Shown: positions 1 through 6,952 of the stretch, in pieces
Layout of the letters: each line of letters opens with the position of its first letter
How positions within the stretch are numbered: the stretch's first letter is position 1
NCBI GenBank assembly: GCA_947627455.1
Contig: CANQWC010000026.1
Span: 1 to 34,618 of the forward strand
From: an uncultured Clostridia bacterium
GTDB taxonomy: Bacteria > Bacillota > Clostridia > Oscillospirales > Ruminococcaceae
DNA: 34,618 nucleotides
Reading direction: 5' to 3'
Translations under genes and position numbers: made by a program
Notes under the pieces: generated by a model
The model's input: only the letters and a program-made list of their open reading frames with translations
The model's database searches: none
What the model was told of the DNA's origin: nothing

Positions 1-119
1 TCAAACCTCAACCAGAGTGCGAGAAAATACGACAGGTTTATAGCTATAGCGTCGTAAATCATCAAATACACCGTCACGGCCTGCCAGTGCTCGAAGCCCT
101 TTTTCATCTTTTCTCTCAT
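1..119 (-). CDS. Polysaccharide biosynthesis protein, CapD/FlaA1-like (N-terminus only)
   Basis: The gene runs off the left edge; only 39 codons are visible. The peptide starts MREKMKKGFEHWQAV and continues into a hydrophobic helix ending in YFLALWLRF. The pattern of a short charged N-terminus, an Ile-Tyr-Asp-Ala-Ile-Ala-Ile-Asn helix and then a Trp-Leu-Arg-Phe is typical of the first membrane segment of membrane-bound nucleotide-sugar 4,6-dehydratases/epimerases (CapD, FlaA1, WbpM class) that make precursors for capsule or exopolysaccharide. The ATG at 119 is chosen because a GAGGGGTGAG ribosome site lies just upstream; the in-frame ATG at 107 is less well placed. The catalytic domain lies outside the window, so the family call rests on the N-terminal pattern alone. 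Confidence 0.6.
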   Translation of the reverse strand, partial: MREKMKKGFEHWQAVTVYLMIYDAIAINLSYFLALWLRF

Positions 120-318
120 TTCTCTCACCCCTCATCCGAGAGTCGCTTATAAACCCCGCCGATACCGCTCTAACTTACATTCCCTTGCCCCTGATTTTCG
201 TTCGGAGGCTTTCCAGCCGACCTTGCCCCATATTTTTGAGCCAATTCGGTGGAGCTCATCTAAAATTATATATAGTATGTTCGGCGATTTTTAGCCGATA
301 TATTTTTTCGGCGGCAGG

Positions 319-501
319 TTACAACAAGAGCGCCCTCAATAAAGCAGATTTTCCGAATGCCAAAGCTGTCAGCACAATTCGGACAACCCCCGTCAGTAAT
401 GAGAGCGTGTCAAACAATGACCGTTTTAAGGCCATCAGCACTGTTCTGTTCACTCTCATTCCGTGAATTTTCGCCCTTTCGCGATGCTTAACTTTCGCCA
501 T
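319..501 (-). CDS. Possible 60-residue leader ORF (doubtful)
   Basis: A 60-codon ORF rich in Lys/Arg at its N-terminus and in Leu/Val/Ala at its C-terminus lies in the long leader between the promoter at 521-549 and the polysaccharide gene. Its ATG at 501 is about 13 nt from the predicted transcription start, with no Shine-Dalgarno sequence before it; the internal ATG at 459 has only a poorly spaced AAAGGG. I do not recognise the product. It may be a chance ORF or a remnant. Confidence 0.2.
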   Translation of the reverse strand: MAKVKHRERAKIHGMRVNRTVLMALKRSLFDTLSLLTGVVRIVLTALAFGKSALLRALLL

Positions 502-520
502 TGGTTCAAATTACTGTAGC

Positions 521-549
521 ATTATATCACATACACAAATAAATTGCAA
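521..549 (-). promoter_or_regulatory. Sigma-70 type promoter for the polysaccharide gene
   Basis: On the minus strand TTGCAA (549-544), a 17-bp spacer and TATAAT (526-521) form a near-consensus promoter. Transcription would start near 514, giving a leader of about 395 nt before the ATG at 119. The leader contains the doubtful 60-codon ORF and a short CGGC/GCCG inverted repeat near 290-305. I see nothing recognisable between 550 and 737, which is AT-rich. Confidence 0.7.
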
Positions 550-737
550 TAGTTTTAGTGAAATTTCTAAAAATTCAGCAAAAATACACGAACAAAATAC
601 CAAAATTTATTTGTATTTGGCCCAATTTCATGCCTTTGAGCAATCACAAACTAATCATATTCTGCTCGAGAGTGTAGAGCGTGTTTGCCATACATTTTGT
701 AATAGTCGGCATGAAGCAAGCGCATACATGCGCAGAG

Positions 738-790
738 CGATGATCTCAAAAAGTGCCCTACCCGTAAATGGGTAGAGCATCATTTAGAAA
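738..790 (-). repeat. Dispersed repeat, copy A (contains a terminator)
   Basis: This segment matches 4091-4139 read in the opposite direction: CGATG, then CAAAA(A)GTGCCCTA, CGTA, ATGG and GCATC are shared in order over about 50 bp. Both copies keep the same internal hairpin. Here it serves as the probable terminator of the luxS operon. Confidence 0.7.
748..779 (-). terminator. Intrinsic terminator of the kinase-luxS operon
   Basis: Read on the minus strand, TGCTCTACCC (779-770) pairs with GGGTAGGGCA (63-54 of this 700-block, i.e. 763-754) around a 6-nt loop, and CTTTTT follows. The ten-pair stem has one G-T wobble. It lies about 60 bp past the luxS stop codon. Confidence 0.75.
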
Positions 791-841
791 CCCATGTCGG
801 GTTCCCCCACCTTTAAACATCAATCAACTATTGGTATCCCC

Positions 842-1306
842 TCACTCATACACCACTCTCCTATTTTCCACCAGCTCCCCGCGATACCTCTTCACATAAT
901 ACTTCGCCATCGAAAGGTTCTGCTCGGAATAATTCCCGCATTCCTCGGGCTTTGCGCCGGGGATTTCGCCCTCGAAGCCGAGTATGAAGTCGCACATCGC
1001 GATAACAAGCGAAAAAACATCGTCAGGCTCAAGGTCGCCGAACATCACAAGATAAAACCCGGTTCGGCAGCCCATCGGCCCGAAATATATAATCTCATTC
1101 GCCCGCTCCGAATTTCTAAGAAATGTCGCGCCGAGGTGCTCGATCGTGTGTATCGCGGGCGTGTCCATGACAGGCTCGCGGTTGGGCGCGGTGAATCTGA
1201 GGTCAAAGGTCGTGACGATTCTGTCGGGCGCGCCGTCTTTTCGCGATGTGTAAAGCCCCGCAAGAAGCTTTGTGTGATCGACTGTAAAGCTTGCTATCTT
1301 TTTCAT
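842..1306 (-). CDS. luxS: S-ribosylhomocysteine lyase LuxS
   Basis: This 154-residue protein cleaves S-ribosylhomocysteine to homocysteine and DPD, the precursor of autoinducer-2, in the cytosol as part of the activated methyl cycle. The metal site is visible as the HTIEH motif (His53, Glu56, His57) with Cys123 in ECGNY, and the catalytic cysteine as Cys80 in MGCRTGFY. Its length is normal for LuxS (about 150-160). The ATG at 1306 overlaps the TGA of the upstream hybrid kinase (ATGA, 4 nt), so the two are cotranscribed and probably translationally coupled. No Pfs/MTA nucleosidase gene is present nearby. The identification is firm; the unusual point is its operon partner. Confidence 0.96.
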   Translation of the reverse strand: MKKIASFTVDHTKLLAGLYTSRKDGAPDRIVTTFDLRFTAPNREPVMDTPAIHTIEHLGATFLRNSERANEIIYFGPMGCRTGFYLVMFGDLEPDDVFSLVIAMCDFILGFEGEIPGAKPEECGNYSEQNLSMAKYYVKRYRGELVENRRVVYE

Positions 1307-3876
1307 TCCGATTCCTCCGATTTTTCGCCGAGAATTTTCGCGAGAACGCCGAGAAGCGCATTTATATTTATCGGCTTTGCGACGTGGTCGTTCATGCCGC
1401 TTTCAAGCGCGAGTTTTTTGTCCTCGTCAAAGGCATTGGCCGTCATCGCGACGATGGGTATATTCGCAAGCTCGGGGTTATCAAGCGCCCTGATGGCCTT
1501 TGCCGCATCGTAGCCGTTCATAATCGGCATCTGAATATCCATAAGCACGAGAGAATAATACCCGTCGGAAGAATTTTTCACCCTTTCGACAGCCGCTTCG
1601 CCGTCGTTGGCGGTCTCGATTACGAATCCGCTCTCTTCCAAAAGCTCCTGAGCTATCTCGCGGTTGAGCTCGTTATCTTCAACCAACAAAAGTCTCTTTC
1701 CCCTGAGCTTTTCAACGGGGTTTTCGGCGGGCTTATCGGGAAGCTCGGTCTTCCCGAGCGCGGTGATAAGCGTTTCGCGAAGCTCCGAGAGGAATATCGG
1801 CTTGTTGACGAACGCGGTGACGCCCGCCTCTTTTGCCTCGTCCTCAAAGGCTGTCCAGTCGTAGGCCGTGAGTATAACTATCGGCACATGCTCGCCGACG
1901 ATCGACCTTATCTGCCTTGTGACCTCAATTCCGCTGAGGTCGGGCAGCGCCCAGTCGATTATGTACGCGTAAAACTCGTCGCCCATCTCGACGGCCTGCT
2001 TAGCGCGAAGAACCGCCTCTTTGCCGTGCATGCTCCACTCGGCGCGCATACCGATTTGGGTCAGCATCTTTGTGACGCTGTCGCAGGTCTGGAAGCTGTC
2101 GTCAACGACAAGCCCGCGCACGCCCGAGAGCTCTCTAATCGTCGCGACCTGTTTTTTCTCGGTCTGAAGCCTGAAGTCAAAGTTGAGGATAAACTCGGTG
2201 CCCTTGTCCTTTTCGGTGATAAGCTCGATGGTTCCTCCCATCGTGTCGACTATATTCTTTGTGATTGCCATTCCGAGGCCCGTGCCCTGAATTCCGCTTA
2301 TCGTCGAGGTTCTCTCCCTCTCGAACGGCTCAAAGATATGCTTTGCGAACTCTTGGCTCATTCCGATGCCCGTATCCTTAACCCTGATCTCATACGCGCC
2401 GTAGCCCTTCGGTGCGCTCGGCTTCTGGCTCACGGTGAGCGATACCGAACCGCCAGCGGGGGTGAACTTTATCGCGTTTGAAAGAAGATTCAGCAGAATC
2501 TGGTTGACGTGAAGCTTGTCGCAGTAGATGTCCTCATCGGTGATGTCAAGTGTATCCATGAAGAAATTGAGCTGCTTCGACTGCATCTGGGTCTGAATGA
2601 TATTTCTCATATCCCTGAAAATATCCGAAATCGAGCAGGGCTTTTCCTCGATGTTGAGCTTGCCCGACTCTATCCTCGACATGTCAAGAATATCGTTTAT
2701 AAGGCTGAGAAGGTGGTTTCCCGACGAAAGAATCTTCGCGAGGTATTCCTGAACCCTCGGCTTGTTGTCGATGTTCGACTCGGCAAGGGTGGTAAAGCCG
2801 ATTATCGCGTTCATCGGCGTCCTGATGTCGTGAGACATGTTGCTCAAAAATGCGGTCTTTGCGCGCTCAGCGGCCTCAGCCTTCTTGAGCTTTTCCTCAA
2901 GAACAGCGCGCTCAACGGCGTCAGAAACGATCTTTCTCGTCTGCTGCCTCAGATAGATATAGTAGCCGATTATCGTCAGAATCATGATGCTCGCGACGAT
3001 GATGAATATTCTCCTGATCTGAAATACGCTTGCAAAGGCCTCGCTCTCGGGCACATCGACGATGATGGACCACTCGTTTATATTCGCGGGAGCGTAATAC
3101 ATATACTGCCATCCCGAGGTATTGGGCGTTCTGTATATGACATAACCCGTGCCGAGGCTCATGATATCCGCGGTATACTGATCCCAGTTCTGACCGCCCT
3201 TTGTCTCCCTCCCCGAGTTTGTGCCGTTGGACTCAGTCAGATTTCCGAGCTTGTTGTGCCATGTGTCTACCAAAAAATCGCCGTTATGCGTGTCGACGAT
3301 ATAAATTTTCGCGCTCGCGTTGTAAAGGTGATCAACATTCAGCGTGCTCGGCAGGTTTTCAAGCGTGGTCATGCCGTAAAGAAGGGCCGCAGTGTCGCCG
3401 TCCTGAGTGATCGGCACAAAGTGCCTGATTACATACTGCCCGCGCCCGTTGATCTCTCGGTTCGAGACGTGCTCGCCAAGCGGCGCAACCTCATTGAACG
3501 AAAGCCCCGTCGCGTCGGCAGGGTCAGCGATATCCCCGCTCGCGGTGATAATGCTGCCGTCGGGCATAAGTACGCGCATCTTCATGGTATCAAGAAGCGG
3601 CGAGATGTTCGACATTATCTCGCTGATAGATTCGACGTCGTAAAGGTCAGCCGCCGAGATAACCTCAGCCGCCGCGTTGAGAATCTCGCTGTCCCTCTTG
3701 AACTTGTTCGAGACCTCTTCTATAACGGTGTTGACGCCCTCTTCCATTCTGCTTATCGAGCGATCGCGAAGAACGGCGTTTATCCTGATAAAAGACCCCG
3801 CAAACAGCGATACTATAATAAAAACGAGAATTCCCGATGCGACCACTCTCGAGTCGCGCTTTCCGTGCTTTTTCAT
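1303..3876 (-). CDS. Membrane hybrid histidine kinase: dCache-HisKA-HATPase-REC-REC
   Basis: An 857-residue membrane sensor kinase. Residues 12-32 and 287-308 are membrane helices that bracket an extracytoplasmic region (about 40-285) with the layout of a double Cache ligand-binding domain. The HisKA motif NMSHDIRTPMNAI has the phospho-accepting His349; the ATPase domain shows the N-box (Asn467), DTGIGM (501-506) and GTGLGM (531-536). Two receiver domains follow: the first with VVDD and Asp641, the second with VEDN, phospho-Asp780 and a KP lysine near 834. There is no Hpt domain, and no separate response regulator is in the window, so the output is unknown. A GGAGGG site 6 nt before the ATG supports the start. 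It is first in an operon with luxS (ATGA overlap). The ligand is unknown; AI-2 is a possibility raised by the context and by published dCache AI-2 receptors. Confidence 0.92.
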   Translation of the reverse strand: MKKHGKRDSRVVASGILVFIIVSLFAGSFIRINAVLRDRSISRMEEGVNTVIEEVSNKFKRDSEILNAAAEVISAADLYDVESISEIMSNISPLLDTMKMRVLMPDGSIITASGDIADPADATGLSFNEVAPLGEHVSNREINGRGQYVIRHFVPITQDGDTAALLYGMTTLENLPSTLNVDHLYNASAKIYIVDTHNGDFLVDTWHNKLGNLTESNGTNSGRETKGGQNWDQYTADIMSLGTGYVIYRTPNTSGWQYMYYAPANINEWSIIVDVPESEAFASVFQIRRIFIIVASIMILTIIGYYIYLRQQTRKIVSDAVERAVLEEKLKKAEAAERAKTAFLSNMSHDIRTPMNAIIGFTTLAESNIDNKPRVQEYLAKILSSGNHLLSLINDILDMSRIESGKLNIEEKPCSISDIFRDMRNIIQTQMQSKQLNFFMDTLDITDEDIYCDKLHVNQILLNLLSNAIKFTPAGGSVSLTVSQKPSAPKGYGAYEIRVKDTGIGMSQEFAKHIFEPFERERTSTISGIQGTGLGMAITKNIVDTMGGTIELITEKDKGTEFILNFDFRLQTEKKQVATIRELSGVRGLVVDDSFQTCDSVTKMLTQIGMRAEWSMHGKEAVLRAKQAVEMGDEFYAYIIDWALPDLSGIEVTRQIRSIVGEHVPIVILTAYDWTAFEDEAKEAGVTAFVNKPIFLSELRETLITALGKTELPDKPAENPVEKLRGKRLLLVEDNELNREIAQELLEESGFVIETANDGEAAVERVKNSSDGYYSLVLMDIQMPIMNGYDAAKAIRALDNPELANIPIVAMTANAFDEDKKLALESGMNDHVAKPININALLGVLAKILGEKSEESE

Positions 3877-3905
3877 AACCGCCCTCCGAATCCGAAATAT
3901 ACTAT

Positions 3906-3934
3906 ATTATAACATATACAGAAAAAATAGTCAA
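3906..3934 (-). promoter_or_regulatory. Promoter of the kinase-luxS operon
   Basis: TTGACT (3934-3929), a 17-bp spacer and TATAAT (3911-3906) on the minus strand, about 30 bp before the kinase ATG, with GGAGGG (3887-3882) as ribosome site. Confidence 0.88.
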
Positions 3935-3950
3935 TGAGGAAAAATTCCTT

Positions 3951-3973
3951 GATGCGGCCGCTTCGGCCACATC
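3951..3973. repeat. GATG(T/C)GGCC palindrome, copy 1
   Basis: A 23-bp near-palindrome: GATGCGGCC, a GCTTC centre and GGCCACATC. A second copy with the same arms and an AAGC/CTTA-type centre lies at 13420-13442. It sits just upstream of the kinase promoter. Function is not evident. Confidence 0.6.
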
Positions 3974-4090
3974 TTTTTTGGGGAGTGCTCAAAACGGCCA
4001 CATTATAAAAAATCTCGGCTTGGCGATTTAAGGTTCGCAGCTTCTGTCGGCGCTGCGTATCATAAGGGGACGCCCTCTCTTACAGTGGCG

Positions 4091-4139
4091 TCAAACGATG
4101 CCCCATCCATCTACGAATAGGGCACTTTTGTCAGCATCG
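4091..4139 (+). repeat. Dispersed repeat, copy B (orphan terminator-like hairpin)
   Basis: This is the second copy of the repeat at 738-790, inverted relative to it. On the plus strand a TGCCCC...AGGGCA hairpin is followed by CTTTTG, so it could end plus-strand transcripts. No plus-strand gene lies upstream of it, because the kinase on its left is divergent. Confidence 0.65.
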
Positions 4140-4143
4140 TTTT

Positions 4144-4327
4144 GCAAAGGCTTACGCCTTTGCCCGACTTTGTGATAACTGGCCGCCCACCGGGCTATTT
4201 TTGCAATTCACCCCTTGCGGAGCGCCTTTGTAAGGGGATTTCGCAGCCTGCGGGCTGCGACGAGGGCTTCTCGCCCTCGACCCAGCAAGCCTTTTGTAAA
4301 AGGCTTGACCGAAAACTTTTATTTTAA
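4144..4327. repeat. Hairpin-array repeat, copy 1
   Basis: The stretch is a run of consecutive palindromes: GCAAAGGC/GCCTTTGC (4144-4163), CCCCTTGC.../AAGGGG (4211-4237), TCGCAGCC/GGGCTGCGA (4241-4260), CGAGGGC/GCCCTCG (4260-4279) and AAGCCTTTT/AAAAGGCTT (near 4286-4306), then GAAAACTTTT. The last three hairpins are homologous to 27625-27706. Apart from these repeats, I see no gene between 3935 and 4364. Confidence 0.75.
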
Positions 4328-4364
4328 TGTGGGCGATTTGGGCGCTTTTCTTTTTTGCCCCCCA

Positions 4365-4393
4365 TTGACAAACCCCCGCCGCGGCGATATACT
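4365..4393 (+). promoter_or_regulatory. Promoter of tcdA
   Basis: TTGACA (4365-4370), a 17-bp spacer and TATACT (4388-4393). Transcription would begin about 12 nt before the ATG at 4412, which excludes the longer upstream reading of the tcdA frame. Confidence 0.85.
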
Positions 4394-4411
4394 AATCTGG
4401 GAGGCGTTTTT

Positions 4412-5140
4412 ATGCTCGGAATTTTTTCAAGAACAGAGCTGCTGCTCGGCGCGGCGGCGATGGAAAAGCTCGCGGGGTCGCGGGTAGCGGTTTTCGGGGT
4501 CGGCGGGGTCGGCGGATATGCCGTTGAGGCGCTCGCCCGCTCGGGCGTTGGCGCGCTCGACATCGTCGACAGCGACAGGGTCGCGCTGACTAACATCAAC
4601 CGCCAGATCATCGCGACGCATTCGACCCTCGGCGAATACAAGGTCGATGCCGCAAAGCGCCGAATCGCCGACATCAACCCCGACTGCGACGTTCGCGAAT
4701 ATAAAATTTTTCTTTCGGCCGAGACTGTCGGGCAGTTCGACTTTTCGCAATACGACTACATCGTCGATGCAGTCGACACCGTTTCGGCGAAGCTTCTTCT
4801 TGTCGAGAAAGCCGCCGAGCTCGGCGTGCCGATAATAAGCGCGATGGGCGCGGGCAACAAGCTTGACCCGACCTCCCTCGAGGTCGCCGATATATACAAA
4901 ACCTCGGTATGCCCTCTCGCGCGGGTGATGAGGTACGAGCTCAGAAAGCGCGGAATAAAGCGCCTCAAGGTGGTCTACTCAAAAGAGCCCCCGCTCTCGC
5001 CCGACCCCGCTCTTCTTGATGAATGCCGAGAAGAGGGCGGAAAAAAAGTCCCTCCCGCAAGCTGCGCGTTTGTCCCCTCCGTCGCAGGGCTTATAATCGC
5101 GGGCGAGGTCGTCAAAGACCTCTGCGGAATAAAAAGATAA
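4412..5140 (+). CDS. tcdA: tRNA threonylcarbamoyladenosine dehydratase (ThiF/E1-like)
   Basis: A 242-residue E1-like enzyme that, in the TcdA/CsdL family, uses ATP to cyclise t6A at tRNA position 37. The N-terminal Rossmann nucleotide-binding motif is FGVGGVGG (28-35), followed by IVDSD (51-55), NINRQ (61-65) and Lys77, all hallmarks of the ThiF adenylation fold. TSVCPLARVMRYELRKRGI and the C-terminal SVAGLIIAGEVV helix fit the TcdA subgroup rather than MoeB/ThiF, and no partner ubiquitin-like protein is nearby. A GGGAGG site 8 nt upstream and the promoter position fix the ATG at 4412. The gene is monocistronic, with its own promoter and terminator. Confidence 0.88.
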   Translation: MLGIFSRTELLLGAAAMEKLAGSRVAVFGVGGVGGYAVEALARSGVGALDIVDSDRVALTNINRQIIATHSTLGEYKVDAAKRRIADINPDCDVREYKIFLSAETVGQFDFSQYDYIVDAVDTVSAKLLLVEKAAELGVPIISAMGAGNKLDPTSLEVADIYKTSVCPLARVMRYELRKRGIKRLKVVYSKEPPLSPDPALLDECREEGGKKVPPASCAFVPSVAGLIIAGEVVKDLCGIKR

Positions 5141-5148
5141 CTTCAAAG

Positions 5149-5171
5149 TGAGAGCTTCGGCTCTCATTTTT
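5149..5171 (+). terminator. Terminator of tcdA
   Basis: TGAGAGC, a TTCG tetraloop, GCTCTCA and a T-run: a 7-bp stem beginning 9 nt past the stop codon. Confidence 0.85.
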
Positions 5172-5194
5172 CATTAAACATTCACAAAAGAATA

Positions 5195-5222
5195 TTGATT
5201 TTTTTAAATTATATGGTAAAAT
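5195..5222 (+). promoter_or_regulatory. Promoter of the fucO-like gene
   Basis: TTGATT (5195-5200), a 16-bp AT-rich spacer and TAAAAT (5217-5222). A GAAAGGAG ribosome site precedes the ATG at 5269. Confidence 0.65.
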
Positions 5223-5268
5223 AGTATTATAAATATCGGTTCACCCGAAATTGAAAGGAGTTATTTTT

Positions 5269-6417
5269 ATGGCAAACCGCATAGTTCTCAACAATGTTTC
5301 ATATCACGGCAAGGGCGCTATCGAAAACGTTCTTCCCGAGCTCAAAGCAAGGGGCTTTAAGAAAGCCTTTGTCTGCACCGACCCCGACCTCATCAAATTC
5401 GGCGTCGTCGCAAAGGTCACCGATCTTCTTTCTGCGGGCTCCTTCCCGTTTGAAATTTACAGCGATATCAAGGCCAACCCGACCATCGAAAACGTTCAGC
5501 ACGGCGTCGAGGCGTTCAAGGCGAGCGGCGCAGACTGCATCGTTGCGATAGGCGGCGGCTCTGCGATGGACACCGCAAAGGCAATCGGCATTATCGTCGA
5601 GAACCCCGAGTTCGCCGATGTCCGTTCTCTTGAGGGCGTCGCGCCGACCAAAAAACACGCCGTTTTCACGATTGCGGTGCCGACCACCGCGGGCACGGCT
5701 GCCGAAGTCACCATCAACTACGTCATCACCGACGTCGAGAAGAAGCGCAAATTCGTATGCGTTGACGTCAACGATATTCCCGAGATCGCCGTCGTCGACC
5801 CCGACATGATGTCGACGATGCCGAAGAGCCTCACCGCCGCCACGGGCATGGACGCCCTCACCCACGCCATCGAGGGCTACATCACCGCGGGGCACTGCAC
5901 CATCTCCGACATGTTCCATCTTGAGGCTATCCGCCTCATCTCTGCGAATCTTCGCGGCGCGGTTCAGAACACCCCCGAGGGCCGCGAGGGAATGGCGCTC
6001 GGCCAGTATATCGCGGGCATGGGCTTCTCGAACGTCGGCCTCGGCATCGTTCACTCGATGGCCCACGGCCTCAGCGCGCTCTATGACACCCCTCACGGCG
6101 TCGCCTGCGCGATAATCCTGCCGACAGGTCTTGAATACAACGCTCCCGTCGCGGGCTCGCGATATCGCGCTATCGGCCAAGCGATGGGTGTCGACGGTCT
6201 CGACAGAATGAGCGACGACGAAGCCGCCAAGGCGACTATCGCGGCGGTAAGAAAGCTCTCCGCCGATGTCGGTATCCCCGCGAACCTCAAGGGAATCCTC
6301 AAAGAGGAGGACATCGACTTCCTCGCCGAATCCGCCTATGCCGACGCCTGCCGCCCGGGCAACCCGCGCGAAACAAGCGTCGAAGAGATCAAAGCTCTCT
6401 ACCGCAGCCTGCTGTAA
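5269..6417 (+). CDS. fucO: Iron-containing alcohol dehydrogenase, lactaldehyde reductase (FucO) type
   Basis: A 382-residue cytosolic group III alcohol dehydrogenase, the same length as FucO, which reduces lactaldehyde to 1,2-propanediol with NADH. GGGS at 95-98 is the dinucleotide motif and GTAAEVT (142-148) is conserved in the subgroup. The four metal ligands are visible: Asp195 and His199 (GMDALTHAIE), His262 (HSMAHG) and His276 (DTPHG). The ATG at 5269 is preferred over an upstream in-frame ATG at 5251 because GAAAGGAG lies directly before it. No fucose or rhamnose genes are adjacent, and it is flanked by its own promoter and terminator, so the physiological aldehyde/alcohol (lactaldehyde, butanol or other) cannot be fixed from context. 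Confidence 0.9.
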   Translation: MANRIVLNNVSYHGKGAIENVLPELKARGFKKAFVCTDPDLIKFGVVAKVTDLLSAGSFPFEIYSDIKANPTIENVQHGVEAFKASGADCIVAIGGGSAMDTAKAIGIIVENPEFADVRSLEGVAPTKKHAVFTIAVPTTAGTAAEVTINYVITDVEKKRKFVCVDVNDIPEIAVVDPDMMSTMPKSLTAATGMDALTHAIEGYITAGHCTISDMFHLEAIRLISANLRGAVQNTPEGREGMALGQYIAGMGFSNVGLGIVHSMAHGLSALYDTPHGVACAIILPTGLEYNAPVAGSRYRAIGQAMGVDGLDRMSDDEAAKATIAAVRKLSADVGIPANLKGILKEEDIDFLAESAYADACRPGNPRETSVEEIKALYRSLL

Positions 6418-6429
6418 AATTTTTAATGA

Positions 6430-6468
6430 TAACCGCCCCTGTCTTTTAAGAGATGGGGGCGGTTTTTT
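6430..6468 (+). terminator. Terminator of the fucO-like gene
   Basis: AACCGCCCC and GGGGCGGTT form the stem around a TCTTTTAAGA inner hairpin, followed by TTTTTT. Confidence 0.85.
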
Positions 6469-6517
6469 CCGCGCTCCCCTGCCCCCAAAATTCCCTCAAA
6501 AATATTTATTAAACCCC

Positions 6518-6574
6518 TTGACAAGATTGGTCTATTGTGATAGACTAAAGCCGAGGGGTCTATTTTTATAGACC
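6518..6574 (+). promoter_or_regulatory. Promoter with two BlaI-type operators
   Basis: TTGACA (6518-6523), a 17-bp spacer and TAGACT (6541-6546). Two inverted repeats of the form GGTCTAT-N4-ATAGAC overlap it: 6529-6546 covers the -10 box and 6557-6574 covers the start of the transcript, with centres 28 bp apart. This is the usual arrangement for autorepression by a BlaI/MecI dimer, although the half-site differs from the TACA/TGTA core known for BlaI. Confidence 0.88.
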
Positions 6575-6591
6575 GCGAAAGGAGTGTTAAT

Positions 6592-6951
6592 ATGAACATA
6601 GCAAACAGCGAAATGAAACTCATGGAAATAATCTGGGAGACCGCGCCGATAAAATCGGGCGAGTTGGTCGGGCTTGCCTATTCGCGGCTCGGCTGGAAGA
6701 AATCGACTGTTTACACGGTCATCAAAAAGCTTCAGACAAAGGGCGCGATCTTAAGCGAAGACGCCGTTATAAGGCCGCTCGTTTCAAAGGGCGAGGTCTT
6801 TGAAGAGCGCTCGGGAGAGGTTTTGCGAAGCGGTTACAGCGGCTCGCTGCCGATGTTTCTGACCGCTTTTCTGAGCAAGGAGAAGCTTTCGGCGGCTGAG
6901 GCAAAGGAGCTCAAAGAGCTCATTGACCGCTATACCGAGGAGGAAAAATAA
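6592..6951 (+). CDS. blaI: BlaI/MecI/CopY-family transcriptional repressor
   Basis: A 119-residue winged-helix repressor. The N-terminal domain (about 1-70) has the family pattern NSEMKLMEIIWE...SGELV and KKSTVYTVIKKLQTKG, the recognition helix region. The C-terminal part (75-119) is the dimerisation helix region, where BlaI-type repressors are cleaved after induction. AAAGGAG precedes the ATG at 6592. It is followed after 1 nt by the M56 receptor gene, the standard repressor-receptor pair, and it presumably binds the two operators in its own promoter. No beta-lactamase gene is in the window, so the regulon may concern cell-envelope stress rather than a lactamase. Confidence 0.93.
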   Translation: MNIANSEMKLMEIIWETAPIKSGELVGLAYSRLGWKKSTVYTVIKKLQTKGAILSEDAVIRPLVSKGEVFEERSGEVLRSGYSGSLPMFLTAFLSKEKLSAAEAKELKELIDRYTEEEK

Positions 6952-6952
6952 G

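Noticed and set aside
1291-3912. Long plus-strand ORFs opposite the histidine kinase
   Set aside because: Antisense shadows with Arg/His-rich composition; the kinase on the minus strand has all expected motifs.
4355-4411. Longer N-terminus for TcdA
   Set aside because: It would begin upstream of the promoter's start point; the ATG at 4412 has GGGAGG and matches family length.
5299-6180. 293-codon minus-strand ORF opposite the fucO-like gene
   Set aside because: Shadow frame without start signals; the plus strand has promoter, ribosome site, metal ligands and terminator.
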